Of a DNA stretch of 64,000 nt, positions 13,365-24,283 are shown one piece after another. The position numbers and the translations under genes were made by a program. Each line of letters starts with the position of its first letter. The stretch's first letter is position 1. The notes beneath the pieces were generated by a model that was not told where the DNA came from, searched no databases, and worked only from the letters and a program-made list of their open reading frames with translations. Source of the stretch: Escallonia rubra. Taxonomy: Eukaryota; Streptophyta; Magnoliopsida; Escalloniales; Escalloniaceae. The stretch is from assembly GCA_033065855.1 (NCBI GenBank), contig JAVXUO010000911.1:620001-684000 (forward strand). Direction: 5' to 3'.

Positions 13365-13824
13365 CTTGCTGTCCTTGTTCAGAATTTTTGTTGAAGTGCG
13401 TTCCCCGGGTGATATTATAGTCATGGTGAGTTGAACTTGTTGGGCCCTTACACTGAGAAGGCCACCAAGGCCCCTAGCAAAAGCTTCTTGAACCATGTCA
13501 ATAGACTCGATGAATGAAAAGGTGCCGCCTGATGCATCAGATATATCATTCAGCATCTCAGAGTCATGGTCTAAGCCAAACCCAAAAACTGCTGCGTAGA
13601 CAGATGGAAGCACGCAAATTTTGGTTGATGTTAAGGTGGCTGTGGCCTTTTCTATCTTGTCCATCCGATAGGAGCATGATGCTTGCAACTGGATTCTTTC
13701 TCATTCGCTTTTCAAGAACGCGAGCCCTTTTCTTCAGTCGTCCCACAATGTCAGTCTCTCCAACTATTGGTGGATCTCCGAATGAAACTCGGATCTTTAA
13801 CTGTTGTTTAGTTTGACGAATCAT
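13365..13824 (-). pseudogene. Frameshifted fragment of a WAV3-type VWA-domain (RING E3 ligase) gene
   Basis: Two overlapping minus-strand frames encode consecutive parts of a von Willebrand A domain. The upstream frame (to about 13600) has RVLEKRMRKNPVASIMLLSDGQD, in parts matching the VWA strand and the conserved LLSDGQD. The downstream frame has VFGFGLDHDSEMLNDISDASG, GTFSFIES and GGLLSVRAQQ. This order and wording is that of plant WAV3/WAVH RING-type ubiquitin ligases, in which the VWA domain follows the RING. A shift of frame is needed in 13590-13680. The 3' end still has a good splice donor (AAG|GTACT, exon ending at 13365). The N-terminal RING and the first VWA metal-site strand were not found upstream, so this is probably a relic, though one sequencing indel could also explain the frameshift. 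Confidence 0.6.
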
Positions 13825-13830
13825 TCCATC

Positions 13831-14239
13831 AAACTAAGCAATCTATTTTTCATTTCGGGTCCATAATGAAAATTCTATTCCGGTTTGATCAATTGAACCA
13901 AATGGGTCGTGGTATAGGCATGCCTGTTTAATTCAATAACCGGTGAAGTGACCATAGAGTTCAGATTCCAATCAAGGCGTTCGTGTTCCAAAGTATCATT
14001 ATCGCCCATAGTTCCAATTCATCAACCAACAACTATCTCATTCATAAGCCCATTGATGTGAAGTTAACAGCAAGCTACCTTGGTAGTTAGACATTGAAGG
14101 GATGGTACCCTTTTAAGTTCCACAAACAACAAAAGCCTTTAAACAAAGGAGTTTGAACATATTTCTATTCGGCTAGAACTAGGTTCGCGTACAGCGCTAG
14201 GGTAGCCCACTTACCCATCTAAATTGGAAGCACAAAATG

Positions 14240-14279
<40 letters not shown>

Positions 14280-14349
14280 CATTTTGGCCCCAAAATTTGA
14301 ACATAATTATTAGTTAACCTATAAAATTAAAAATAATTTCAAACATACT
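13831..14349. other. Non-coding spacer between VWA relic and PAL-1
   Basis: No gene was recognised. It contains an (AT)n tract and ends where inverted symmetry with 28093 begins. Confidence 0.5.
14241..14277. repeat. (TA)n microsatellite
   Basis: Uninterrupted TA dinucleotides, about 18 units, flanked by a small inverted repeat (AAAATGTAATA on one side, TATTACATTTT on the other), so the whole tract can fold. Confidence 0.9.
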
Positions 14350-16764
14350 CTTTAAAACTTTGTAAATATTACAATTAAATCATTGGACAAGTATTTACAC
14401 TTTAAATTTAATGAACTATGTTTGAGATGATTTATACACTTCTAGAAAGCCTTTGACGTCTAATTTCTTATAATTATGAGTTGATCATGAAATTTAAGAT
14501 ACTTTGGACAAGAATTTTTTTGTAATTTACATTTTTTTTATGTTCTATAAAACTTAATGATATGTTTCGAAAGAGTTGCTTTGTGTATGGTTCCAACTAT
14601 AAACTTGTGCAATTTTCTATGTTGCGTATTGTTTGAACTTGGATAGGACTTTACACTTTAAATTACCAGAACCTTCTCTAATGAACTATCTTTAAGATGA
14701 TTTTTAAATCTCATCAGCTTCCACTTTTCTTCAATAGTATGACGAAGCCAAGAATTCTGATTAACGCCCAAAACTCACTATTTTACTAATTTCTAAGTAC
14801 AATTTTAAGTATCTAAATATCAAGTCAAGTTCAAATTGGAATAAACAATCAGATGAGTAACTATTACTTAATGAGTCAAATGATAGCTGATGAGTGATAA
14901 GTCAAACGCACTGCCTACACGACTAATGCCCCGTGAAACACAAATGACTCGAACACAGTAACACAGATAATGTATTCCTCAACATGTATACTTGTTGAAG
15001 TCACGACCCACCTATCATCTAGGTAACATAAATGACAATTTACGTATACAAGTTTTCACCAGGTACATAGAAGACATAATATATTAACATGGGAGATTCA
15101 ACACACATGCATTTGCTACACGAAAGATGACACCTATAAACATAGTAGAGTCGACTAGCAGCACAAATAAGGTATTCTTCTACAAGGTACAGTGGAGTCG
15201 ATCAATCTGTAAACAACCCAGGTATACCACCACTCGTAGGCACCCCAACACCTCCCAAAACAAAATAAGTGGGAATCAACGCAAAGACGACGACAAAAAT
15301 ATCACAAGGAACTAAGATTGATCAACATTCAGAGTTACAGTACTTACCATGTGTAAAAGATCGCGATACATGTCTCTTTCTGCTTGCACCTTCCCTATGT
15401 TTTCATCTCTTTCACTCACCGCCCTTTGGAGCTGTTTCACAAGGGCCGCAGACGTGCTGCCACAAGTTGCCAAAGAGGTATTGCTGCTAGGAGTGGCTGA
15501 AGAGGTCTTGGCACCATCAATGAGTGAAATGATGATCTCGTTTGCCCAAGTGAAACAATGGCAATCTGCGAATTACTATTAAATGGGCTAGAAACTAATG
15601 GAGAAGAAAGACACACTTACATGCTAAGCTACATTAACCAAGAAGATAAAAACACTTACAGAGTGGCGGCATCTGTAGTAGTGCCGCCCCATCTATGGTT
15701 AAGTTGGTGGCCAATTTTTTCACATCAAATAAAGTAAACAGTTCTTTCCATGGATGAGCGTACATTTTGGTAAGTTTCTTGATTTTCCTTTTGTCCCAAT
15801 GATGACTGTATTTTCCTGATATATTTGCTAATACATATACTTTCATTTGTCTGTAACAGTAGCCGCTGTTCAAAGTCAATTGTTGACCTTCATCGAAGTT
15901 GCCAAAATTCTGAATTCGAGTTGTCTTGCTTGTTGCAAGGATTTAAGGAATGATGGAATCTCAAGAGGTTGTGAGGAAGTAGCTCTTGGAGATAATAGGA
16001 AAATCATTTGTGCTACAGATATGGGTGGATGTGGTAAATGTGAAATAGAGCTCAGGACAGTTCCTCTGAATGATAAGATCATGAATTTGGTAGAGACAAC
16101 AAATAGAGTATTAGGCCTAATTGAGCATTGACCAAACGGAATTTAAGGAAACTTGTCCAAAAAATCATAGTATTTTACCTAAAGCAGTTTCAAGAGAAGG
16201 CTCCAACAATAACTTATGTGAAATAGCTTCAGGAGAATGCTTTGACGACGTGATTGTTTGTGGTCTTCTCGAGATGAAGAATGGTCTAAGCTGGAAGCCA
16301 ATGGTTATGCCGCGTGCACTGTATGAAAACAATTATTCAATGATAAATGTCATTGATTGTGATAGTGGTGAAGAGATTAGTACAGTCATCTCTTTTCTAG
16401 TATAGTTGACTATAGTAGTATGCGTTTGTTAATTACATTTGCAAAAGCATTATAGGGGTTGCAACGAATTAATAGGAAAATCATGTAACTTTGTTATCTA
16501 AATATAGTAAGTATTTCCTTTTTGGAACAAAACTAAATAAGGAAAGTACCTCTTTCTATGGAATGGAGGGAGTAATATTTGCAGAAATTTACTACTTAGA
16601 ATCCGAATTCTTGTTGTGATGTGCAGATTGAAATTAGTACTTCTGATTTCTTCAAAGGTTATACAGAAGGCTGTACATCTACAAGCTCCTTGCGTCCGAT
16701 GCTCAAGCTAAAGGATCGACCCCCATCAGATAATTTTGAGGAATTCTTGCCACGTCACTGTGAC
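14350..16764 (+). repeat. PAL-1 left arm
   Basis: Reverse-complementary, with divergence, to 16828-18375 followed by 27250-28093. The outer ~830 bp are non-coding; the inner part contains JmjC-derived exons in + orientation. Confidence 0.85.
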
Positions 16765-16827
16765 GATTTTATGGGTTTATTGCTATTCTTGGAATACACT
16801 GATCCTAGTGATGGAATTCTCAAACTC
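15915..16827 (+). pseudogene. JmjC histone-demethylase (JMJ25/IBM1-like) fragment, PAL-1 left arm and loop
   Basis: Pieces of a plant KDM3-type JmjC protein occur in order. LACCKDLRNDG is the Cys-rich zinc-finger region. GGCGKCEIELRTV follows, then GSNNNLC, then GLLEMKNGLSWKPMVMPRAL, which is the conserved block just before the JmjC fold. After an intron with acceptor GTGCAG, the next exon runs ISTSDFFKGYTEG, MLKLKDRPPSDNFEEFLPRH and FLEYTDPSDGILKL. Family members remove methyl groups from H3K9. The copy is broken by frameshifts (near 16120) and lacks about 32 codons present in the right arm. The iron-binding JmjC core itself is not included, so no active enzyme is encoded. The end of the coding match lies in the palindrome loop. 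Confidence 0.75.
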
Positions 16828-17690
16828 GTCACAGTGACGTGGCAAGATTTCCTCAAACTTATCTGATGGGGGCCAATCCTTTAGCTTGAGCATCGGACGC
16901 AAGGGGCTCGTAGATGTACAACCTTCTGTATAACCTTTGAAGAAATCAGAAGTACTAATTTCAACCTGCGTATCACAACAAGAATTCGGATTCTAAGTAC
17001 TAAATTAACAAACGCATACTACTATAGTCAACTATATTATAAAAGATATGAATGTACTTACCTCTTCACCACTATCACAATCAATGACATTTATCATTGG
17101 ATAATTGTTTTCACACAGTGCACACGACATAATCATTGGCTCCCAGCTTAGACCATTCTTCATCTCGAGAAGACCACGAACAATCACGGGTACACCTCTA
17201 GCCAAGAGTCTGCGGAAGCACAAGAGCCCCTCCTCCTCTAGAATTTCCTTGCCAGAGAGACAATAGAACCCGTCGTCAAAGAATTCTCTTGAAGCTCTTT
17301 CACATAAGTTATTGTTGGAGCCTTCTCTTGAAACTGCTTTATGTAAACTACAATGATTTTTTGGACAAGTTTCCTTAAACTCCGTTTGGTCAATGCTCAA
17401 TTAGGCCTAATACTCTATTTGTTGTCTCTACCAAATTCATGATCTTATCGTTCAGAAGAATTGTCCTGAGCTTTATTTCACATTTACCACATCCACCCAT
17501 ATCTGTAGCATAGTAGCACAAATGATTTTCCTATTATCTCCAAGAGCTACTTCCTCACAACCTCTTGAGATCCCATCATTCCTTAAATCCTTGCAACAAG
17601 CAAGACACAACTCGAATTTAGAATTTTGGCAACTTCGATGAAGGTCAACAATTGATGTTGAACAGCGGCTACAGTTACAGATAAATGAAA
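16828..17690 (-). pseudogene. JmjC histone-demethylase fragment, PAL-1 right arm (inverted copy)
   Basis: Inverted counterpart of the left-arm fragment. The minus-strand frame 17032-17400 is the more complete one. It keeps GFYCLSGKEILEEEGLLCF and LLARGVPVIVRGLLEMKNG, corresponding to the family block ending in EPVIVR that the left arm has lost, then GLSWEPMIMSCALCENN. The exon nearest the loop has DFFKGYTEGCTSTS and LPRHCD. The Cys-rich segment (LACCKDLRNDGISRGCEE) lies at 17473-17650, followed by an in-frame disruption. Not a functional gene. Confidence 0.75.
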
Positions 17691-18375
17691 GTATATGTAT
17701 TAGCAAATAAATAAACAAATATATCAGGAAAATACAGTCATCATTGGGACAAAAGGAAAATCAAGAAACTTACCAAAAGGTACGCTCATCCATGGAAAGA
17801 ATTGTTTGCTTTATTTGATGTGTAAAAAATGGCCACCAACTTAACAATAGATGGGGCGGCACTACTACTGATGCCCCCACTCTGTAAGTGTTTTTATCTT
17901 CTTGGTTAATGTAGCTTAGCATGTAATGTTTGTCTTTCTTCTCCATTAATTTCTAGCCCATTTAATATTAATTCGCAGGATTGCCACTGTTTCGCTTGGG
18001 CAAACGAGATCATCACTTCACTCACTGATGGTGTCAAGACCTTTTCAGCCACTCCTAGCAGCAATACCTCTTCAGCACCTTGTGGCAGCACGTCTGCGGC
18101 CCTTGTGAAATAGCTCCAAAGGGCGGTGAGTGAAAGAGATGAAAACATAGGGAAGGTGAAAGCATGTAACGCGATCTTTTACACATGGTAAGTACTGTAA
18201 CCCTGAATGTTGATCAATCTTAGTTCCTTGTGATATTTTTGTCGTCGTCTTTGCGTTGATTCTTTTGGGCGCGAAGCATTCCCACTTATTTTGTTTTGGG
18301 AGGTGATGGGGTGCCTACGAGTGGTAGTGTACATGGGTTGTTTACTGATTGATCGACTCTACTGCACCTTGTAGA
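16828..18375 (-). repeat. PAL-1 right arm, inner part
   Basis: Mirror of about 15175-16764. It ends exactly at the hAT target duplication CTTGTAGA (18368-18375); continuity of the arm resumes at 27250 in GGAATACCTTATTTGTGC. Confidence 0.85.
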
Positions 18376-18904
18376 TAGTGGTGTCAAAGGGCCGGGCTTG
18401 GGCCGACCCAGCCCAGGCCCAATGGGCCAAAAGAGAAAAAGGGTCGGGGCCGGGCCAGAGAGAATGGAAACTGGGTCGGGCCGGGTCAAATTAATGGGGT
18501 ATCTAGGTGCAGTCCAAGCCCTGGCCCTGGGCCCCTATATTTAGGGCCGGGCCCGGGCCCAATCCTCTCTTTTTTTATTTCTTGTTATTATGTAAGCAAA
18601 TTGTAATGTAATAATTAGTGTATACATATTACCACATATATGTGTATACAACCAAATAAAACAACTAAAAATTCCTAGGCACGCACACATATATGTAGTA
18701 ATATGTGTGTATACAATAAATATTTATAGCATTCAAATATTGGAGTTAAATTGAAGATAAATTTATTCATAAGCCCTCTGTTATCTTGCTCGCGATATTT
18801 CGCGTACATACCTCGAGTGACTCGGAGTTAAGCCGACTCCTTTTGTCATCCAAAACCCTCACAATATATATATATATATAAACTCTGCTAGCGCTAGCAA
18901 TGGA

Positions 18905-20968
18905 TCAGCTCCCATTAAAATTAACCTGTTCTTGCATCAATAAATTAGCATAATGATTAGAATTGAAATATAAACCAATCTCATTAAAAGAGGAAAAAGT
19001 AGACGAACCTGCCGTATTAGAAGTATCTTCACCTGGTAGTTGTTTTGCTACTAGATGTTCGAGGCCCTTAAGGTATGGCGCATAATACATCTCACCAGTC
19101 GATGATGAAGCTCGTCTGCGCACGTCAGCGGAACTATTATAGAGGTTGAACAGATCCTCAAATTTCTTGCTCACTTTCGTTGTGAGTGTAGTTGTATCCT
19201 CTTGTGTGTAGTTCATTAGTTTTGCAATCTCTTATATCGACACATTCACGCCATGCAACTAACCTAGGATCTAAACAAGTAGCCACAACAAAAATAATAG
19301 GCAATTTCTTTCAATATTTATTAAATTTTGTATCCATCTCTTCTACTATTTGTTAAAAGGGTCCAATATATCTCCATTTTGTTAACAGGTCCAATATATC
19401 TGCATTTTGTTAACAGGTCCTATATATCTGCATTTTGTTAACATTATAGCCATCTTGAGGATTTCTATTATAGCGATAGGAGATGTGGGATAGTACGTAC
19501 CAGACAATAAGTTGGTAGACGTGTAAAATACCTCCAAAAATCCAGATAGGTATGTAGCCATCTGTCATTCCTCCTGAGTTGGCAAGCCAGCTGGAAATGA
19601 GGTTAGTAGATAATGTGTATAGACTTCTTTGTATGCCAGAATATATAAAATCATATGGTATGTAGAGTTCCACTTGTGGGCCACATCTGTAAGCGGTCTC
19701 CTGCGAGGCATATTATAATGAACACACAACGTTTTAAATTGTTGTGTTCTCGGACCTGAACTATTAACATACGCTGTCATACCCCTCATTTTGAGAAGAA
19801 TATCTCCTGCAGCAACTAAACCATCTTGAACAATTAAATTAATAATGTGACAAACACAGCGAACATGAAATAATTCACCATTAAGTACAGGTTGAAGGAT
19901 GTCCTTTAAAGTACAGGTTGAAGGATGTCCTTTAAAGCAACATCAGCTTTATTATTAGAAGCATTATCAAAACTAACACTCATAATCTTATTCTTTATTT
20001 TAAATAGGGTACATGCATTAGTTATAATACTAGCTACATTATTTGCATCATGCGAAAAAAGAAATAGTTCGAATGCGATGATTCTTTTTGTTCATAACCC
20101 AATCAACATCAATCCAATGGGCCGTCACACAAGCATAACTAACAAAAGTAAACGGAGATTGCCAAATATCAGAAGTAAGACTAACTCTACCGTCAAAATG
20201 GTCGAAATAATCAATCAAGCGTGCTTTAGCAGCATAATACTGCCGAAATGCATCGGATCTGGTGGTGTTTCGTGTAACATTTTTGTTCAAAGGTTTTACG
20301 TATGTGTTCATACATCTAGAGTGCTTAGAATTATCGGCAAAACTAAAGGCTTGTTCATCATGAATAACAAATTCAGCGAGACCGTCTCTTTGTTCTCACT
20401 GATTATAAACAAATAACTTACCGTCAAAGGATAACTGCGTTTGGCTAGGTTCGACGTGGCCGCTTCGAGGTGCACACATAGTGTAATGCTTGTTAAGATG
20501 TCCATTACCAGAACCAGTTGGACATAATTTAGTACAGTACTTACATCCGCCATCCACCGTAATTTCTTCAAAATGATTCCAACAGTCGACTTTTTTTCAC
20601 CTTTTTGGACTTATGGCTGGCTACCGGAAGTATTGCTCGGCCCTTCTCCATCACGACCGCTCATCGGATTTATACCACAGAGTAGTAGCTTCACCAACTG
20701 AGCTGCGTCCTTGACTATAATGCGGGGGGTCTAGTGAAGGCATGTATTCAAAATCTAGAATATTTTGATTGAACTCTCAATTGGCTTGGGTATCTATCAT
20801 ATAACATGTACTCATTCGTTCAGGAACGAATGGTTGTGGTGGTGCTTGGATTGGTGTTTGTGATGACCGTGGTGGTGGAGCTTGTGCTGGTGGTGGTGGT
20901 GTTTGTGATGATGATGATGTTTTTTGTGATGAGGATTCACGCTTCAGTTTCTGCAGTAGTTTAGCCAT
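18905..20968 (-). pseudogene. hAT (Ac-type) transposase relic, left arm
   Basis: Starts at ATG 20968 (MAKLLQKLKRESSS, a Ser/Pro/Gln-rich N-terminus). Fragments in several frames follow: the region linked to the BED finger (NLAKRSYPLT), DYFDHFDGRVSLTSDIW (first catalytic Asp region of the RNase H-like fold), then MNYTQEDTTTLTTKVSKKFE and SSTGEMYYAPY. The C-terminal dimerisation segment is cut off and replaced by a (TA)n tract near 18863-18881. Multiple stops and shifts make it non-functional. Confidence 0.75.
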
Positions 20969-21049
20969 ATTTGACGCTAAACTTTTTTACTAGATTGGAA
21001 AATAAAACTAGTAATATTAAACTAAATGTAGGAATAAGAGCAATAACTA

Positions 21050-22434
21050 GGGGTAAATGCTCTTTGCCCCCTATACTTTCAGCGTTATGCAATATGACAC
21101 CCCTTACTTTGAAAACTTCTACTAAACCTACCTCCACTATCGGAAAGTGGGCGCATTAACCAAATCTGTTACGGAGATATTAAAAATACATCATTACCCT
21201 CTTATTTTTCTTTTAATTACTTTATTTCAGGCATTCATTAAATATAAAATTTTTAGGGGCCTAAAGTGCAACTTTTACCCACCGTCAATCTCTCATTCAT
21301 TCACCACCGCAGCGCCGCACAGTTAACCCACCATGAAAACTACCATCTCCAAGAAGTCTGCCACCGCAAACAACCAACTTCACCACCGCAAACCACCATC
21401 GTCAACAGGCCCATCACTTCCAACTATCATCGATAAACCCACCACAAGACCACCGCCAATAACCCCACCACCAGAAACCTCCATTTTCCAATTGCCCACC
21501 ACCATTTTCATCGTTGCCAACAATCCCACCATAAAAAAAATCTCCTGATCCCAACCTCAATCCCACTATAAAAAGGAAAAAAAAACTCTCTTGATATGCC
21601 AACCTCACTGCAAAAACTCTCCACCATCATTTCTTCACACTTCTGCATCTTCTCCCTATTTTCTCGGCTCAGGTGAGCTCTAGCAAAGTGGGTGGTGGTG
21701 GAAATCGATGAAATGGGTAGCAGTGACCGCAGGTTCTTCAAGTTCAGGGCAGTGGACTGGAAGTTGCGGTGGAAACCACGGGCAGCGCATTAGAGGGAGG
21801 TGGTTAGGCGTGGGTAGGGGTGGGTGGTGGCATGAACTCGCCGCTGCCGTCGTCCAGGCTCACCCGTCGTTCTTTTGCCCCTGCCACAGTCGATTGGTTG
21901 GTGGCCTTGGTGGTGCTCCTTAAGTGAGCCGTTGGTGATGGATATGGCTTTGATGACCTCGATTCGTGATGACAATAGAGGTGTTAGCGGTGATTCAATG
22001 GTGGCGTGACGGCAGCAGAGATCCTTGTAGTAGCGATGGCAGCAGAGATCTCCTTTAGCAGCGACGGTGTCCGCATTTTGGGGTGGGGGCAGAGAGAAGA
22101 GAGAGGAATGGGAAAGAGAAAAGATATTAGGGTTAGGTTTGTATAGTGAAATGACAAAATCACCCTTAAAAATGTAGTTTTATGCCACTTGAAAGGGCAT
22201 TTAGGTAAATGAATTGCTAATTTTAAATTATGTGAAGTTAAAAGGGTATATTAGTCTTTAAAATATAATTATGGACTTCAAAGTATTCCCGCTTAAAAAC
22301 ATAGTTAAGTTGGAAGGAAACCGTCTAATGTGCCCATTTTTCAAAAATAGAGGTAGGTTTAGTAGAAGTTTTCAAAGTGAAGGGTGCCATATTGCATAAC
22401 GTTGAAAGTACAGGGGGCAAAGTGCATTTACCCC
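21050..22434. mobile_element. MULE-like non-autonomous element inside the hAT left arm
   Basis: The 1,385-bp element has TIRs of more than 100 bp: the left begins GGGGTAAATGCTCTTTGCCC and the right is its complement with few changes. The TSD is 9 bp, CAATAACTA (21041-21049) against CAATAATTA (22435-22443), with one mismatch. It is absent from the mirrored position in the right arm, so it inserted after the hAT duplicated. The interior (21300-22090) is GC-richer than the flanks, with CCACC/GGTGG blocks and short open frames (for example 21333-21548, 21708-21923); no transposase is present. A Pack-MULE with captured host DNA is possible but no donor gene was recognised. Confidence 0.8.
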
Positions 22435-23255
22435 CAATAATTACTAATTGGAAATAACAATTAAAAATAATTAAAGCGTAACTAACAAATAAGAGTAATT
22501 AGTAACTCAAAATTGGAGAGAGTTAGTAATTAAAAAGAATTTGGTAATAGTAATTAATAAATAAGAATGCACTAATGACTAATTAGTAAACAAAAGAATT
22601 AGAGAGTAACAAATGAATGAAAGAAGTAGGTTAGTAATTAGAATATAGGAAGAACAGTAATAAGTAAACGAGAGTAGTAATTAGCAAGAGTACAAATTAG
22701 TGAGTAGTAATTAACGAGAGTAGTAGTTGGAGAGGAAAATAGTAGCAAAACTTGTATAAATGTAGAATGTTTAGATAAGAGAGAGTAAGAAGATTGGTGT
22801 GAAAAATTAGAAAGAAATGGTGTGAATTTATAAATTTTTGAGGAAAGTTCACAAAAGACTAAAATGCCTCTTAAAACTATCCGTTTATAGTTGTTGGGGA
22901 GGGTAAAAAATCTTAAAAGAGTTGAAAAATTAAGTTAGATCAAAATACCCCCCAAACTACCCGTTATATTGTTGTTGGGGGGGGGTAAAAAAGAAATTTA
23001 GGAAAATAGTGGAGAATATGGTCGTGAGGGGGGAAATGGGGTGGGGGGAATTTGATTTGAAATTAGTGAGGCCAACCCACTTTAGGGCCAGAAAAAGGGC
23101 AAAAAACATGCCAAAAAAGGGCCAGCCCTAAAAACCGGGTCAAGGCCTAAAAAATGGGCCTGTTTTGGGCCAGCGCGTTTTTTAGGGCCTGACCCGGGCT
23201 TTTTAGGGCCGGGCCTGGATAATTCGTTGGAAATATGTGGCCTGGTCCAAAGCCC

Positions 23256-23361
23256 TAAAGTAGCGGGCCGTCACTGTTCACGTGGAGGGCCGGGCCAACC
23301 CGGGCGAAAAACGGGCCAGGTTGGGCCAGCCCGCGGGCCGTCCGGCCTTTTTGACACCTCT
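23256..23361 (+). repeat. hAT terminal segment, internal copy
   Basis: Begins AAGCCCTAAAGTAGCGGGCC and ends in the TIR ...TTTTTGACACCTCTA. It is in the same orientation as the true right end at 27130-27241 and sits in the loop between the two inverted arms. Confidence 0.8.
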
Positions 23362-23582
23362 ATCTGGACCAGGTCACATATTTTATCCAGGCCCAGCCCG
23401 GCCCTAAAAAGCCCGGGTCAAGCCCTAAAAAACGGGCTGGCCCGAAACCGGCCCATTTTTTAGACCCTGACCCGATTTTTAGGGCTAGCCCGAGTTTGGC
23501 CAGTTTTTTGCCCTTTTCTGGCTTCTTTTAGGCCTTTTTCTGGCCCGAAAATGGGTCGGCCCCACGAATTTCAAATCAAAAT

Positions 23583-23611
<29 letters not shown>
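23583..23611 (+). repeat. Homopolymer of 29 C
   Basis: Unbroken C run in the hAT right arm. The mirrored position in the left arm (about 22978-22986) has only a short G run, so the tract expanded after duplication or is partly a sequencing artefact. Confidence 0.85.
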
Positions 23612-23613
<2 letters not shown>

Positions 23614-24283
23614 AACGACTATATTCCCCACTATTTTCCTAAATTTCACTTTTACACCCCCCCTCAACAACAATATAACGGCTAGTTTGGGGGGTATTTT
23701 GGTCTAACTTAATTTTTCAACTCTTTTAAGGTTTTTTACACTCTTACCCTCCCCAAAAACTATAAACGAATAGTTTTAAAGGGTATTTTGGTCTTTTGTG
23801 AACTTTAAAAAATCTATAAAATCACACCTTTTTTTTCTAATTTTTCACACCAATCTTATTACTCTCTCTTATTTAAACATTCTACTTTTCTACAAGTTTT
23901 GCTACTATTTTCCTCTCCAACTACTACTCTTGCTAATTACTACTCACTATTTGTACTCTTGCTAATTACTACTCTCGTTTACTAATTACTACTCTTCCTA
24001 TATTCTAATTACTAACATATTTCTTTCATTCATTTGTTACTCTCTAATTCTTTTGTTTACTAATTAGTAATTAGTGCATTCTTATTTATTAATTACTATT
24101 ACCAAATTCTTTTTAAGTACTAACTCTCTCCAATTTTGAGTTACTGATTACTCTTATTCGTTAGTTACTCTTTAATTCTTTTTAATTGTTATTTCTAATT
24201 AGTAATTATTGTTCTTATTCCTCCATTTAGTTCAATATTACTAATTTTATTTTTCAATCTAGTAAAAAAGTTTAGCGTCAAAT

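Larger units (their letters stand above)
18376..23255 (-). repeat. hAT left inverted arm (contains MULE insertion)
   Basis: Reverse complement of 23367-27120 once the MULE 21050-22434 is removed. Arms differ by many substitutions and by a deletion of transposase C-terminal sequence near 18860-18900 in this arm. Confidence 0.8.
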
